The notes under the pieces were generated by a model. It worked only from the letters and a program-made list of their open reading frames with translations. It was not told the origin of the DNA and searched no databases. This document shows, piece after piece, positions 21,938 to 33,000 of a DNA stretch of 64,000 nucleotides. How positions within the stretch are numbered: position 1 is the stretch's first letter; every line of letters starts with the position of its first letter. The stretch comes from Fallopia convolvulus (lineage: Eukaryota > Streptophyta > Magnoliopsida > Caryophyllales > Polygonaceae): assembly GCA_964016875.1 (NCBI GenBank), contig OZ024723.1, positions 15,746,074-15,810,073 on the forward strand, written 5' to 3'. A program made the translations under genes and the position numbers.

Positions 21938-22559
21938 TTAGAATTACTTAAATTAAAATACTCAAAATAAAACTCTCGTAGGACACCTCAAGGCGACCAA
22001 CAAGTTCCGCACGTCAAATTCGGGTTGCCGATCTGCCTTGTCGTCAACCCCAACTTCACCACTTGCTCTTCTTCTTCCCACACCCCCAACTTCGGGTTGC
22101 CGATCTGCAATTGGTCCAACATCACCTCCTCTTTTCCTTCCCCCACCTCGCAACATTGATTGCTAGCTGCGCCAAGTCCTCTTAAGTCATGAAGTTGTCC
22201 TCGTTGATCAGATTCGACTTTGTGTATATGACACTTCGTTAATTTCAAGGAGAATGAAGCCTCCTCTTGAGCGATGCATAAGTGGGCCGTCATAAAAAAT
22301 GGTGTGCTGAGACCAGTCACACAAATCTTTTGCAGTCATTGAAGAGATTATCGATTACCAAACCGACGATTTTCATTTTAACATGGTTATGATCCCACAA
22401 TGGGGGTTGCTAGATCTCTTGCTAACATACGACATTCATTGTCATGATTTAGATTCATGGAATTTCTTCGCCAAGGTGGTTTAGAAACGGAGTTCCGTTG
22501 CATTCCACAATACCTTGAGTGACTTTGATCCTTGATTGAGGACAACGAGGTTTTCATCA
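21938..22559. other. Unassigned region 3' of the F-box/LRR pseudogene
   Basis: No intact frame. It is partly collinear with where more leucine-rich repeats should lie on the minus strand, but only vague LRR-like words remain (for example LKLTKCHI near 22230). A short near-duplicate CTTCGGGTTGCCGATCTGC / ATTCGGGTTGCCGATCTGC occurs about 70 bases apart at 22017 and 22090. Confidence 0.3.
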
Positions 22560-22979
22560 TTAATCCTAAAACAACCTTCTAAAACCAACTCTTCAAGATT
22601 CTACAACTTCAAAATCGCACGCAAACGTGCACTTGCAATCTACACAATCAATTCAAAGTCAACCATAAAAATTTGAATTCTTAACCAAGTTCACATTTAG
22701 AACTTCAGAATTTCCAATCAAAGATAATAGAAAACAAATCAAACTGGAAAATAAGAGAGATCCAAGCTCTGAATCTCTTTACACTTGATAGCAATGAGTT
22801 CAACACCTAAATCCGCAATTCCTATACACCATTTCGAGCTAACCATCTTCAACTTTGGACACTCGACTGCTACACACCCAACTCCCATATCAGTCATCAG
22901 CTTACACTTCCCAACCACAATTTCTCCAGATTCCTCTGTCTTTGCCAAATTCAGGCATACGACGAATAAAATCTCCAAT
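22560..22979 (-). pseudogene. F-box/LRR gene remnant, 3' part
   Basis: Reading right to left, this encodes leucine-rich repeats close to plant F-box/LRR-repeat protein 3: KCKLMTDMGVGC, VAVECPKLKMVS, KWCIGIADLGVELIAIKCKEI and SLDLSYFPV (22740-22910). After a probable intron (about 22640-22739) a second stretch reads NLEELVLEGCF, INDENLVVLNQGSKSLK (about 22540-22640) with a stop in it. A frameshift near 22900 separates NLEKLWLG from KCKLMTD. These proteins are substrate receptors of SCF ubiquitin ligases; this copy is dead. The 5' part continues at 25564 beyond solo LTR A1. Confidence 0.8.
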
Positions 22980-25558
22980 TGTAACACCCCGTCTTTCGAC
23001 GGGACGCTACCTAGAACTAGACCTTACTAGGTACTATTAAATAGGTTGACAACTACACTTTAGGATCTTGCAACGCGGGCACGACGAGAAAACAAAATAA
23101 AATATCCAACCTTTTATTTAGTAAAACTTAGAAAACGTAGTTATGCATGAATTCCCGAAAAATATAAATATTCAAATACGACACAACGCTTACTAATACT
23201 GAACGAATCAAACAAAATAATAAATGAAACATAATACTAACTTCATCTTATCAATAATAAAATCAACAACCTAACTATCATAAATGAACTAGCGTAAAAC
23301 CCATCCCACTATGACACGCGCTCTTTACCGCTCCGGCCCGCCATCTGGCCTCGGTTCCTGCACGGCTCCCTGGTTCATACCTGGAACTGAAAAATATTCC
23401 CCGAAGGGTCAGCTTCTAATCTATCAAGTTAGAGAGAATACCGAAATTGCAGAACGTTTAAAAACATTTCTAAAGTCACCATACAAATCTACAATCGCAA
23501 TCATAACTCTAAATGTCAATACCTAAATTAGTTATAATCAGTCACACATAGCCACATACACATTTACAATCACAACCTCATAACAATGCAATTCCTCCTT
23601 TTTCACAATCCGACTTCCAAGGCGCTCATCGCCGCTCCGAGTGCAGAGGCAGGCCCTCTCACTCCACTTCACAATCTCTCTTCTAACCCCGGCTAAGCCT
23701 CCACTGGAGCACTTGCCAAAACACATAGATAATAATTTTCATTTTGAAGGGGCACGGTTTCCCGGTCACACGGGTAAATGTAGCCTACTCTTCCTCAACG
23801 CCAGCTACGATGGGCCGTGTCGGAAACGGTACCAACACAGAGAAAACGTTCCAAAAATATCCTTCCGATAAAATACGTTCAAAACCATTTTACGCACACA
23901 GCAATTCAAGAAGTTCAAAACAATTTAAAAGGTATTCGGGACTAGTTCCCAAAACCCGCCCTACAATAACGGTATGCAATCTAACAGGATAGAGAAGAAC
24001 CGAGCAAGTCGAAAAACGACTTACCTCGAAACTAGCTAGGGATCCTTTGAAGAAGACGAAAGTAAGAGCACGAGCGAAAACGCTTTCCTAATAAAATGTT
24101 AATACGTGAGATTAAATTAGATACGATCCGAACTGTACAAAACTCCCCTTAAACAAGCACCACTAGTCTTTCCAACTCTACTGAGATAACCACACCCTAT
24201 ATACAAACGAATACTAATCTTAACAAATGTTAGTACTAGCTATTTTATTCCAACTTACACTAACGTATATTATTCTAACTTATAAAACAAAGTCAACTCC
24301 TGTTTTACATATTCTGAGATCAAGCATCACGTTTTTATCTATGCTAATTCGTTATAGTACTACTTCCTATACTAACTAATAATTAACACTTCCCTACTTA
24401 AAATCAAAACCGAACCACGTATCCAATTCCCCCATTTACCTAATTGCACAGCCCAAGCTATTACTTAATCTAATTTAACCTACCTAAACCCAACTACTTA
24501 AATCCGTTTAGCTGAATCAGTCAGCCCAGCCCAATTGATCTTTTCTGCACTGTAGCTCCGTCACTACTAACCAATCCCAACGAACGCCCTTGACTTTTCC
24601 CCGGGCGGGACCCATCCCTTCCCATCTTCAACCTAGAGAAACCCGATGGACTCAACTTCGCCGTTTCCATCCCGCCCTTCGCTCGACCCCGCTACCACCC
24701 TAGTCCGACGCTGGTGATAACAGAGGAGAGCAGAGGCGAGTCATTTCCGCCGCCCCTGTTCGCGGCCCGCCGGTACTTCCCGATGGCTTCGACCCCTCCT
24801 TCGTCGGCGGTCCTGCAACGAGCCCCTGCTACCCGCTATGCCTACTTTTCCGACTCGCCCCCAACCCCGCAAGAACACCGGCGACGACGCACTAACCAAA
24901 ACGAAGAAGAAACAGGGAAGGATAACTAAATACAGAGGATGCGAACTCACCGGAGACGATGGTACCGGACTGCCGGCGAGATTTGAATATCACCGGTGGA
25001 TCGGTGATGGCGCGGTGGTTGAGCAGTGGCGACGCCGAACACCCTGTGGTCCGCTTAATCGATCGGCGAGGCTCGACTCCCTCTCTGGCCTTCACGCAAG
25101 GTAGAAGAAAGGGCTGAATATTTCGATCGGATCGGCTTTTTGATTTACTTGAAGATTGATTTTAAAGTAGGAGAAGAATTTGGCTATATACTGATTTGGT
25201 CCGGTTTGTTAATCAATATAATCAAGATTTAGATATATTTGGTTGGCTTAAGATAGATTTGGATATACTGATTGACCATAATTTACTCGTACATATATAA
25301 TAGATATAATTTACTCGTACATGATAGATTTAGCTAGTATATAACTATTTTTTTTTGATAAAATAGTATATAACTATTTTTTTATTTTTTTATTTTTTTT
25401 GATAAAATAGTATATAACTATTTACTCGTACATATATGGATTACTAATTAATTTGTTTTACGAGTTTACTTGCGGATTAAGAAACTCAAATGCTTGTAAG
25501 CGAAGGAACCGAACCCGTTTTCCGACTTACGAGACCTAAAACGAATACGGATATTACA
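22980..25558 (+). mobile_element. A1: solo LTR (2579 bp) in the F-box/LRR pseudogene
   Basis: It begins TGTAACACCCCG and ends GGATATTACA, with perfect 5-bp target duplications ccaat at 22975-22979 and 25559-25563. The coding similarity of the interrupted gene resumes right after it. There is no gag or pol, primer site or second LTR, so it reads as a solo LTR left by LTR-LTR recombination. Its start region (GCAACGCGGGCACGACGAG) is shared with A2. The GC-rich ORFs at 24714-25104 have no recognisable product. Confidence 0.88.
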
Positions 25559-25830
25559 CCAATCGTACATCGAGAACCACGTCGATTGGGAGAATTCGAC
25601 GGACCGAAGCCGAGGCGCGCAATTCACCATCGCGACCACCGACAGGATGCCATTGGAGACACAGGGGCACAAGGTGAGGTCAATCATGGAGAGGTTTCCA
25701 TTCGTGTTTCTGTAGTGGGTGAGGATCCTAGGGAGATGGCTAGAGTGGACATGCTTGAGCGTTGCACAGTGGCAGGATTCGATGGAGTGGAAGGATTTGC
25801 ATGTGGCGGAGAAGGATTTATTTTTCTAAT
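25559..25830 (-). pseudogene. F-box/LRR gene remnant, 5' part
   Basis: This minus-strand exon fragment reads KSFSATCKSFHSIESCH, TLKHVHSSHLPRILTHY and IDLTLCPCVSNGILSVV. That matches the region just after the F-box and the first LRR of F-box/LRR-repeat 3 type proteins. A splice-acceptor-like TTTTATTAG precedes it at about 25831. The F-box exon itself is not visible upstream. It joins the 22979 side when A1 and one TSD copy are removed. Confidence 0.78.
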
Positions 25831-26599
25831 AAAATAAATTTTAATGAAATTATTTAATTTATTTTAAAAAATTTCAAACTTTGAGAATCTGAGCATGCCT
25901 AGAATTTAATTAATTAGGTATTTTGGTAATGTTTTTAGACATTGATGTTATAAAAAAGTAAAAACATTTGTTTATCATTATGAACTTTTTTAGGGGCAAG
26001 GGTAACTATTTAAACTTTAGACCATGGGATGATGATTGGCCCATCATTTAAATTTGTCCATGTATTAATGTTTAGCAATTTAATAGTTAGAACTCTCAAA
26101 TATACTCATTTTACTTGTTTATTTGCATTGTTATTCTTTTATTTTGGTATTAATTATGTTATCTACATGTATTAATGTTTCTTCAGTGATCATAGAAAAA
26201 GCATGCTTAAATACAAGAATTTTTATTTTTAATTGTAATTTAGAGGTTGTTTAGATCGATTATGGGTAAGATGAATGGTTATATACGATATGAGAGTCAC
26301 GCAAGATTATACGTATGGACGGATGAGGTCATATCCCAATACTTGTATTTGATCATTTACCAAAAGCACCCTAAAATAAAATTGAGAAAAGGGTAGTGCG
26401 CTAGTCTTTGTTAATCGTTCCAAGCTTCTTTAGCAAACCTTTGTTTTTTTTATTTTTGTTTTTTGTTCCCTTTTTGAGTTTTTTGTAGTTTGGTTTCTTG
26501 CTTGTTGGTTTGTTGCTTTGTTTTTATGGCTTGTTTTAGGTGTTATGACCCGTGTTTGGTTTGTGCTTCTTTGCGGTTTCGGATCTGAGCTTAGGTGTG
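25831..26599. other. AT-rich spacer upstream of the F-box pseudogene
   Basis: No coding frame or clear element ends. Poly-T and TTTG-rich tracts occur at about 26440-26540. The string ATACGTATGGACG occurs at 26309 and again at 26671 inside the C1 repeat, so part of this may belong to an older related repeat. Confidence 0.4.
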
Positions 26600-27741
26600 G
26601 TTTGAGTATTGTGAGGCGTGGTTTTGGACGTTTAGGGTGAAAATTGCGAGTAATTTTGGACCGTTAGAATATACGTATGGACGAACGAGATTAAAATAAA
26701 ATAATTCAGCAAAAGAAGGAAAAACGGAGGTGGGTCATTAAAGATGGCACGAAACGTAATTTCTATTAAAGTTGATTAGAGACCAAAATACCCCTATGAA
26801 AATCTGACACAAAGGCGCCTTTCTCGCTTCACGCAAGCTTGATTTTCTCCATAGCCAAAATCTCTTCATACTTCATGGGAGAAAGTTTGTAATCCAACAC
26901 TAAAACCAAACCATAAATTTGGAAATTCACCCTCTAGCTCACTCAAATACATCAATTTCGCTTCATAATTAGATTTTGCTTCATAGAATCCGTGGAGAAA
27001 CAACCACAAAGGTATCTATAAATGGATTTTCTATGGTTTGATTTCAATTTTTAAGGTTTCTAAAATTTATTTTCAAGTATTGAAAGTGTTTATTGAGTTT
27101 TAATGTGTGTTTGTGGTTGATTTGATGGGTGTTTGTATTTGGTTGTGTTTAGGTTCGAAATTTCTAGGGTTCGAGATCTCTGATTTTAGGGTTCGGAATT
27201 TATAATGTATAGGTTCAAAATATCGATTATGTAGGTTCATATTCAAATTGTACTTGCCTTGTTGTGATAGAGTACCGACTCTTCATTCCCACCATGAAAT
27301 TTTCATGAGTAGTTCTAGCATGATTTGTTACTTATTTGCTTCAATTTTTGTTTTTAAGAGGGAGGGAGCCCGAAAACCATGAACCATAAATCTTATTTTG
27401 CTTCAGTTTTGGATTGGGGATGGGGCATTTGCACATCTTTCGTCCTCTTTTTTTTTTTGAAAAACATTGACACTTCAATAGCAGTAACTTGTAGAAATCT
27501 ATATACTATAATTAACACTTCTAATGAGCCTTACAGAAATCTATAGTACTAACTTATAGAGCCAATTTTTACTAAGAAGAAATGAACAATGAAGATCCAA
27601 GACTTTTGTTGGTTCATAACTTTCTATGTTAAGGTTCATCAGTAGTATTCCCATGGTTCATCCTCGATCTGTACTATGTTTACTATTTTTATCTTGAAGT
27701 TATTCGGTAGCCTATAAACATGATTTGGAAATTTATTTGGT

Positions 27742-27811
27742 AGCCTATTAGCTCGAATGGTAAAGCAATTTGCATGTGCACATATATGTGGGTTTAAATC
27801 TCACATAGGCT
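27742..27811 (+). other. tRNA-like module in C1
   Basis: The 70 bases fold partly like tRNA: acceptor arms AGCCTAT/ATAGGCT, D-arm region AGCTCGAATGGTA, and T-arm GTGGGTTTAAATCTCAC. The anticodon arm is replaced by a palindrome-like GCATGTGCAC region without a proper 7-base loop. It is a tRNA-derived sequence rather than a functional tRNA gene. It is matched by 50788-50857. Confidence 0.5.
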
Positions 27812-28407
27812 AACTCTTCTTACACTTTATGTCTTTTGGTTCATGTTAGTTCTTTTTTTGGTTCATGTTTTTATATGCTTAGATTCATGATAGTTTATCT
27901 TATAACTCATGTCTTTTAAGTCATACTAGTTGTTATTTTGGTTCACATCATTTGGTTCATAATATTTGTTCATTTGGTTCATGTTTTTATAAACACAGGT
28001 TCAAAATATTTCATCTCATGGTTCATAATTTTAAGTTCATAAGAGTTGGTATATTGGTTCATGTCCTTACATGGTTAGGTTCATAACAATTGCCAATAAG
28101 GTTCATTAATTTTAATTCACAATACTTTTTATTTTGTGTCATGTATTAATAAATGATATTATGTTGGTTCATGCCTTTATACGGTTAAGTTCATAACAAA
28201 TGTCAATAAGGTTCATGAGATTTAATTCATAATACTTGTTATTTTAGTGATGCAATCTAGTACATAAATCTTATTTTGTGGGTTCATGTCTTTATTCGAT
28301 TAGGTTCATAACAATTTTAATATAGTTCATGAAATTTAATTGACAATAAATGTTACTTGTGTCATGTATTCTAGTTCATAAATGGTATGTGTTAATAATT
28401 TTGGTAT

Positions 28408-28528
28408 AGTAGGTTCAAAATTTATGAACAATTGGCAAAAAAATGATCTAAGCGCTAAAATGCCCAAATGTTCAACTTAGCACTTAGATCATTTTTTTAT
28501 CAATTGTTCATAAATTTTGAACCTGCTA
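28408..28528. repeat. Long hairpin in C1
   Basis: Arms 28408-28459 and 28478-28528 are about 51 bases long, nearly perfectly complementary and separated by an 18-base loop. The arms contain GGTTCAAAATTTATGAAC and AAAAAAATGATCTAAG. As RNA this would form a long stem. Confidence 0.85.
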
Positions 28529-28999
28529 GAATGAAGAAGATTCGATCAAAATGGGTGAAAAATTAAACACTCAAGAGTTTTAAGAAGACTCTCCTGTAGC
28601 TTGTGTTTTAACTTGATGGGTGAAAGACAAAAATACCTCTCTATTTATAAAATCGGTAAAGGACGTGTCTTCTTCTTAGACATTAAAAATACTCGATCGA
28701 ACGGCTTAAAGTGGCTTGCATATTGTATAACGGGATTTTGTACCTGATCGTGATTCTACGATATGATATGACCTTAAACAACAAAAATATCATCTTTAGT
28801 GATATTTATATAACCAAAAAAGACAAAAATATGTTAATGGGTTACTTTGGTCAATGTTACTGAAATTAAGGGAATTGTTGTGCAATGAATTAATTATTAA
28901 TATTATTAGAATATAATTTATTCATAACAAGAGCTATTTTCATCGCTTTCCATTCTACCTATTTTTTGTTATTAATTTACCAGCATATAGCCTCCTCCT

Positions 29000-29095
29000 T
29001 TCTTCCTATCCATCGCTCCCTCTTTCCTAAATCCCTTTTCCTCAATCACCATCCTTAAAATACTCATCTTGATCAATCACATTTTGGAAATCCAG
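29000..29095 (+). other. 5' UTR exon of the ARF-GAP/C2 gene
   Basis: A pyrimidine-rich, ATG-free stretch ends at a good splice donor (CAG/GTACGC, 29095/29096). The acceptor TTTTTGCAG/TGG at 30057/30058 starts the next exon, which carries the start codon. The transcription start is not determined. No clear TATA box is placed, although TA-rich sequence lies at 28890-28985. Confidence 0.5.
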
Positions 29096-30085
29096 GTACG
29101 CTGCATACGATCTCTTGGTATAGTAAATCAACAACAAATTTGTTATCTATTTTGCAAATTCATGTTTATTATCATCTCATCTCTTGTTGAGAAATTTCTC
29201 ATCATCATTTCAAAAATCCATTAATGTTGCAACCAATTTCATTGTATTCTTCTCATTTTTTTTCAAAATTTTCTATGAAATCAATTAATCATCCATATGT
29301 ACGTGCTTGAATTATCATCAAGGATCTTCAATATCGATAAACTTTTCAATTTTCCTTTCTAGATTGAATCCTCTTGGGTGATTCTGTAGTGATCTTTTAG
29401 ATATTGATATCGATGACCGCATGGAAGAAATAAGGTTCTGGTCCTATTAAATTCGTTTATTGGTCAATTTTTAACCTTGTTGTATAATTTTGTAGAGGGT
29501 AATGTATCTTGTTATGCTTATGTTTCCATGTGTTGTATCATTCCACTTGGTTCTTGATTCTTGTAAATAATTTGAAGACCAACTCCCTCGATCTTTTTGA
29601 CAAAAAATACAATAATATTTTGATTATCTTTTATTCCTTCCAAGAATTTTTTGAGATCACAATATTTGATCTTAGCAACACAATAAGCATAAATATGAAT
29701 TAAATTTTTTCCATAGAAAAAAGGATGGTGGTTGAGTACTTGACATGTCTACAAATCCTACAATTGCATTACATAACACATTGAATGTTCATTTTTATTT
29801 TGAATTGTAGATTTGTTGTTCTAGGTTCTAGTCTAATCTTAGGAAATATTTCAATCTATTTAAATCCTTCGATATTAGAAGAAGAAAAGACTGGTTCTAT
29901 TGAATTTAAAAATAAAATAAATTATGACAAATAAGTTGGCTCTGGATGTCGGCATAAGGAATAAACCAAAAAAACATTACATCAATTTGCAGATGAATTT
30001 AATTTTGGCTCCACTTGTTAACATTAGACTATAGTAACACGATTGATATTTTTGCAGTGGATGATTCTAGCGCATAAGTGAAGCA

Positions 30086-33000
30086 ATGTGTAGTCGTTCA
30101 GAGGTTGGGAGACCTTCAGGTATTGATTGAATGCGTAAAATCATAATTGTATCTTCTTTTTAAGAAATTGAATAAATAATCTATTTTTTAAATAGTATAA
30201 ATCTATTCAAAATTGAACAAAATTTTATATACAAGATTTGTAATACCTTAATCGATCGATCAACATTATGCATAACATGCTTTAGATCCATCGTATCTTT
30301 AAAAGAAAATATATAAAATTCTAATACTTGAGAGTTATCAACATTATTTTACTCGATATGTTAGAAAGAAAAGATGATACATTAGAAGACAACATGGACG
30401 AAACTAGAAATTAAATTCTTGATAGGATTTTATCTTATTAGGTTAATATATTTAATTTCTACTTATTCATTACTAAATTTACCTTAATAGGGTGTATTTA
30501 TTTAAAATATATATTTTTCTTAAATTTTAATAAGTTAAATTTAAATTTACCTCAGTTTTATTATTTTTTATATTTTAAATTTTGGGTTGGATAGAGTCGA
30601 TCCCATCTCGTCTCTCATTTTATATCTAGAGGTGAAGGTGAAAGTGTACTCTGATCTTCACTTGAAGGATGGTCCAATCTTACACTAGTGATATTTGTTT
30701 TTCTAATTCAAATGGAAGATAGAACAAAGTTTGACATTTATTGAGAATTTTGGTGTTTGAGAACTAGGAAATTGAAGCACAATAGCAACAATGTTTTGGA
30801 TTAGGAAGAGAGAAGGGCTTAGTCAAGTTGCCTATCAAAATTCTAATCTACTTAACAAAGGGTTACAGTATAAATAGAAAAGGCAAAATAGGGTTTTAAT
30901 AAGAAATAAGAAATAAAATAAACTTAAATTAATTTAGGCTAAAAATATTCAAAACTCTTCGGGAACACACGAACTTGCGGTGAAGTAAGTACTTGGCCGA
31001 GTGCTTAGTCAGGCACCCGACAAGCACTCCTTAGTTGAGTGTCGGTTTTAGAGGCAGAAAAAGCTCAAGTGACTATTTGAGCAATTTCTAGGCGAGCACT
31101 CCCGAGGTGTATTGTCTTCGTCTTGAATTTAGAGGCGGAGCTTTGATCGGGAAGTGCTCGATTGAGCACTCTTTAGGGAGCCTCTGTGGTCTTGACATCT
31201 TCTTCTATTGAATGTATGAGAAGGGTTGTTTGTAAAAAAACTAGATTCTACATGGCCTTATTAAACATAAACGATCGTGTCGTTAGAAAAGGTCTTAGTC
31301 TTAGGTCTTGAATCATCTTTGTTACATCTTTGACCATCATGATTTTTTGGTTGGTATCAATATAATTAAGGACCGAAATAAATCACTCATAGATGGTCGA
31401 TTCACCCAAAAAACATGACTTAAATAAATCGATAAAAATCAAATCTAAGTCATGTGGCAGATGGGTGAAAATTTTAATGGGTGAGTCGCATGCGAGTGGA
31501 GGAATATCTGACCTACCACCCGATTCGTCACTCACATGACTACTCAACTTACTTCACCTTTTTATAAGTGGGTATTTGAAGATTATTTTTTTTATCACAG
31601 TAACATATGTGCGAATGATTTTATAATTTGACTATTTTTTTTGTTTTAATATAATGGTTTTTTATACAATTCTACCATCATACTTTTTGTGTATTATATA
31701 TATATTTATATATATTGTATGCTAGAAATTTTTTTGAAGCAGAAAAACACAAAAAATATCCCAATTTTTATATCACTCAACCCACTTCAAAACTTGACAT
31801 TTGACAAGTGGGTTTGATGTGGGTAATGAGTTATATGAACGACAAGTGAGTTGAGTAAAGTGAATGACCTTATGAGTTAGGTGATGGAAGTGGTCTAAAT
31901 TCCCATCACCGGACCCATTGACATCCCTAATTATAATGGTTTTTCATGAAATGAATTATTTAAAAGAATGATTGATGATTAAATAATGAACCAATGTAGT
32001 CACTTGGAAAAAATAAATGTTGCTTTGCTTTTTCTCCCTTTTCAACTATTCGTATCATTATTCAATATTGTTGTGAATAAGTGTAAATTTGTTGAACAAT
32101 AAGCAAGAAAAACAAGACATAAGAATGAATTCTGGACCAATTTTTCTTTTATTTGATATTTATTTAATAAATTATGGATGAGTAAACACAACCCTAAAAC
32201 AATCTACATATAAACTAAAAATTCAATAAAGATAAAACTTGATCTTTAATCTTAATACAAGTATAACTACTATTTTCTCAACTAGAACCCCCTAGCATAA
32301 CTCTCTAATTTTAAGTCATCGAAAACAAATATCCTAAAAATCCTTGAGTCTAGAGAATAAAAAAGATATTGTATATAAAGAAGCCATATTCTTGTATATG
32401 TCATTGTCAAATAACTTAAGCTTGATGTTCAAGGATTTTTTTTTTTACGTTGTTCATTGTACAAGTTAAATAGGGAAATATAACGAGAATAAAATATGAA
32501 ATTTGTGATATTTTATTTTTCATGTAACTTGTTCTATATTTATGTCATGTTTGTGCAGGTAAAAAAAAGTTAAAGGATTTTTTGAATTTGCCAGAAAATC
32601 GCGTATGTGCCGACTGTAGCGCCAACTGTCCTACATGGGCGTAAGCTCCACATATTACTAACCATATGAGTTTTTTTATATTGGTTTTTCTATTTTATGT
32701 CCTAAAAACTCAAATTTAAAAAATAATATTTTATTTTAAGGAAAAATTACAAAATTTTAATATAATAATTCTAAAATTCGGTTCATATCTTACAATATGT
32801 CTTTCAGGCATATGATAAAAAATCATTTATATAAGGGTATTCTTAGTTGGTTAAGAGCAAACCCAACAAATTCCCTATTACTTTCTCCAAAATGGAGAAT
32901 CAACTGCCAAAGTCTCTAAAAAAATCAACCCAACTCCAATAGATTCTTCATTTTGGAGAGCATTACATTTTTACCACATAAATTATTCTACATTACTTAA

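Larger units (their letters stand above)
26600..28800 (+). mobile_element. C1: MULE-related repeat, boundaries approximate
   Basis: It is collinear with C2 (49910-53222). Both share a TTAGGGTGA(A/G)AA start, a TATGGACG(A/G)A(C/T)GAGATT block, a GGCACG(A/G)A(A/G) block about 75 bases further on, a tRNA-like module and many GGTTCAT motifs. No protein-coding frame is visible. Terminal repeats and a target duplication are not clear, so the ends are estimates. Classification rests on C2, which has TIRs and a 10-bp target duplication. Confidence 0.55.

Noticed and set aside
24714..25104. GC-rich ORFs possibly encoding a small Pro/Arg protein
   Set aside because: They are inside solo LTR A1 and open on both strands; composition explains them.
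27742..27811. Functional tRNA gene
   Set aside because: The anticodon arm does not form a normal stem and 7-base loop, and the module is part of a repeat family.
30960..31200. A small gene or LTR in intron 1
   Set aside because: There are repeated GAGCACTC words, but no paired ends, target duplication or coding frame could be found.
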